This document shows, piece by piece, positions 6,885 through 7,517 of a stretch of 7,517 bases of DNA (positions are counted from its first letter, which is position 1; every line of letters starts with the position of its first letter). A program made the translations under genes and the position numbers. The notes under the pieces were generated by a model that ran no database searches, was not told the DNA's origin, and worked only from the letters and a program-made list of their open reading frames with translations. The stretch comes from Gammaproteobacteria bacterium (GTDB taxonomy: Bacteria; Pseudomonadota; Gammaproteobacteria; JALTLT01), in the NCBI GenBank assembly GCA_027001815.1, contig JALTLT010000060.1:1-7517 (forward strand), in the 5' to 3' direction.

Positions 6885-7042
6885 CAGGCTGATCGGCCGG
6901 GGATGGCCTTTTTCAACGCCGGAAGCCGAAAATGCGATTTCCGGCTTCCTCACGTTTTCAATGACTTGTGGTCATTGAAAGCGGCGGTGCATTCATGCAC
7001 CGCGGCACAGGCTGTTGAAAAACGGTGTTTTTCAACAGCCTG
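6885..7042 (+). repeat. Hairpin-rich intergenic repeat, copy 3 (decayed left end)
   Basis: Same orientation as copies 1 and 2 and nearly identical from GGCCTTTTTC... (about 6905) to the right end. The left terminal repeat is degenerate (CAGGCTGATCGG, with the A-run lost), so the exact left limit is uncertain. The right end is the best palindrome of the three: CAGGCTGTTGAAAAA 7008-7022 and TTTTTCAACAGCCTG 7028-7042 pair over all 15 bases around CGGTG. The GCGGTGCAT...ATGCACCGC hairpin has lengthened to nine pairs by loop changes. The bases after the right end (TTA) complement the TAA before copies 1 and 2, so the inverted repeats may extend to TAACAGG. Confidence 0.88.
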
Positions 7043-7175
7043 TTAATAGTACAATGGGGGGCCGGTCCGCACGTGCCGGAAAAGATGATTTTTCGCATTA
7101 CCGCGAGCGTGGCCCCCGGGCGCGCGCATCGTCGGCCCGCCCGCACCCGTTCCATGAAGGAGGTTCGTCAGCCCC
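7043..7175 (+). promoter_or_regulatory. Leader of the cupredoxin gene with strong ribosome binding site
   Basis: AAGGAGG at 7157-7163, 12 bases before ATG 7176, is a near-perfect Shine-Dalgarno match and decides the start. TACAAT at 7050-7055, just outside the repeat, could serve as a -10 element, but the matching -35 position falls in the T-run of the repeat end and is poor. No FNR-type box is visible in the leader. Confidence 0.55.
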
Positions 7176-7517
7176 ATGCACACGCCGTTTTCGCCGATTC
7201 GAGGAATGATCCTGGCCACCCTGCTGGCCCTGCCGTTGGCGGCCGGGGCCGATGGTGACGCTGCGCCTCTCCAGGTGGAGGTCACCATCAAGAAGATGAA
7301 GTTCCAGCCCGCCGAGGTGACCGTGAAGAGGGGCGGATCGGTACGCTGGGTCAACCGCGAAAAGCGGCAGTATCACAATGTCTGGTTCGAGGCGCTGGGC
7401 GAGGAGGAGCCGGACTATCTCTTCCCGGAAGATGTCTATGAGCGACGCTTCGACGAGGCGGGGGACTTCCCCTACCGCTGCGGCCCCCACCCCGAGATGC
7501 GCGGGATCGTGCACGTG
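7176..7517 (+). CDS. Amicyanin/plastocyanin-like cupredoxin (3' end outside the window)
   Basis: The reading frame from ATG 7176 stays open to the right edge (114 codons) and follows a strong AAGGAGG site. The N-terminus is a signal peptide (R9, hydrophobic 11-23, likely cleavage after A23-G-A25), so the protein is periplasmic. The mature part is a single cupredoxin fold with a full type 1 copper set: H67 in YHNVWF, then C102-G-P-H105-P-E-M108. The short CxxHxxM loop and the stretches WVNRE and HPEMRG closely resemble amicyanin, as remembered from that family. The role is most likely one-electron transfer between a quinol-side donor and a periplasmic oxidoreductase. Placement after nirS and the NirT fusion suggests it may feed NirS, but no partner is proven. 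No methylamine dehydrogenase genes are visible, so a true amicyanin function is not supported. The protein is nearly complete at the window edge, judging by the family's usual end shortly after the Met ligand. Confidence 0.9.
   Translation, partial: MHTPFSPIRGMILATLLALPLAAGADGDAAPLQVEVTIKKMKFQPAEVTVKRGGSVRWVNREKRQYHNVWFEALGEEEPDYLFPEDVYERRFDEAGDFPYRCGPHPEMRGIVHV

Overview
The window is a GC-rich segment of a denitrifying, Gram-negative bacterial chromosome. Three things point to a proteobacterium: a nitric oxide reductase accessory gene (norD), a cytochrome cd1 nitrite reductase gene (nirS) and exported c-type cytochromes. A sulfur-oxidising or otherwise chemolithotrophic gamma- or betaproteobacterium would fit, but that is inference from gene content and cannot be settled here.

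Layout, all genes on the + strand. (1) 1-2610: the 3' part of a membrane-bound iron-sulfur protein of the NapH/CcoG type, followed one base after its stop by a complete norD. This is the tail of a nor operon; norC, norB and norQ would be expected to the left. (2) 2611-3244: a 634-base gap holding two direct copies of a roughly 160-bp hairpin-rich repeat, then a compact promoter with an FNR/DNR-type box and a -10 element. (3) 3245-4876: nirS, closed by a strong intrinsic terminator. (4) 5023-6690: a 555-residue fusion of a NapC/NirT-type tetrahaem quinol dehydrogenase with a C-terminal ethylbenzene-dehydrogenase-like haem domain, which adds one CxxCH and one unusual CxxxCH motif. It is also followed by a long terminator hairpin. 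(5) 6691-7175: non-coding sequence with a third copy of the repeat. (6) 7176 to the right edge: an amicyanin/plastocyanin-like exported blue copper protein, cut by the window end.

How the genes fit together (inference from families): the fusion cytochrome would take electrons from membrane quinol into the periplasm. The cupredoxin is a possible soluble carrier. NirS reduces nitrite to NO, and the Nor enzyme matured with the help of NorD reduces NO to N2O. The most distinctive points are the NirT fusion with its CxxxCH site, the textbook class II FNR-type spacing before nirS, and the three direct repeats bracketing the nirS/fusion module.
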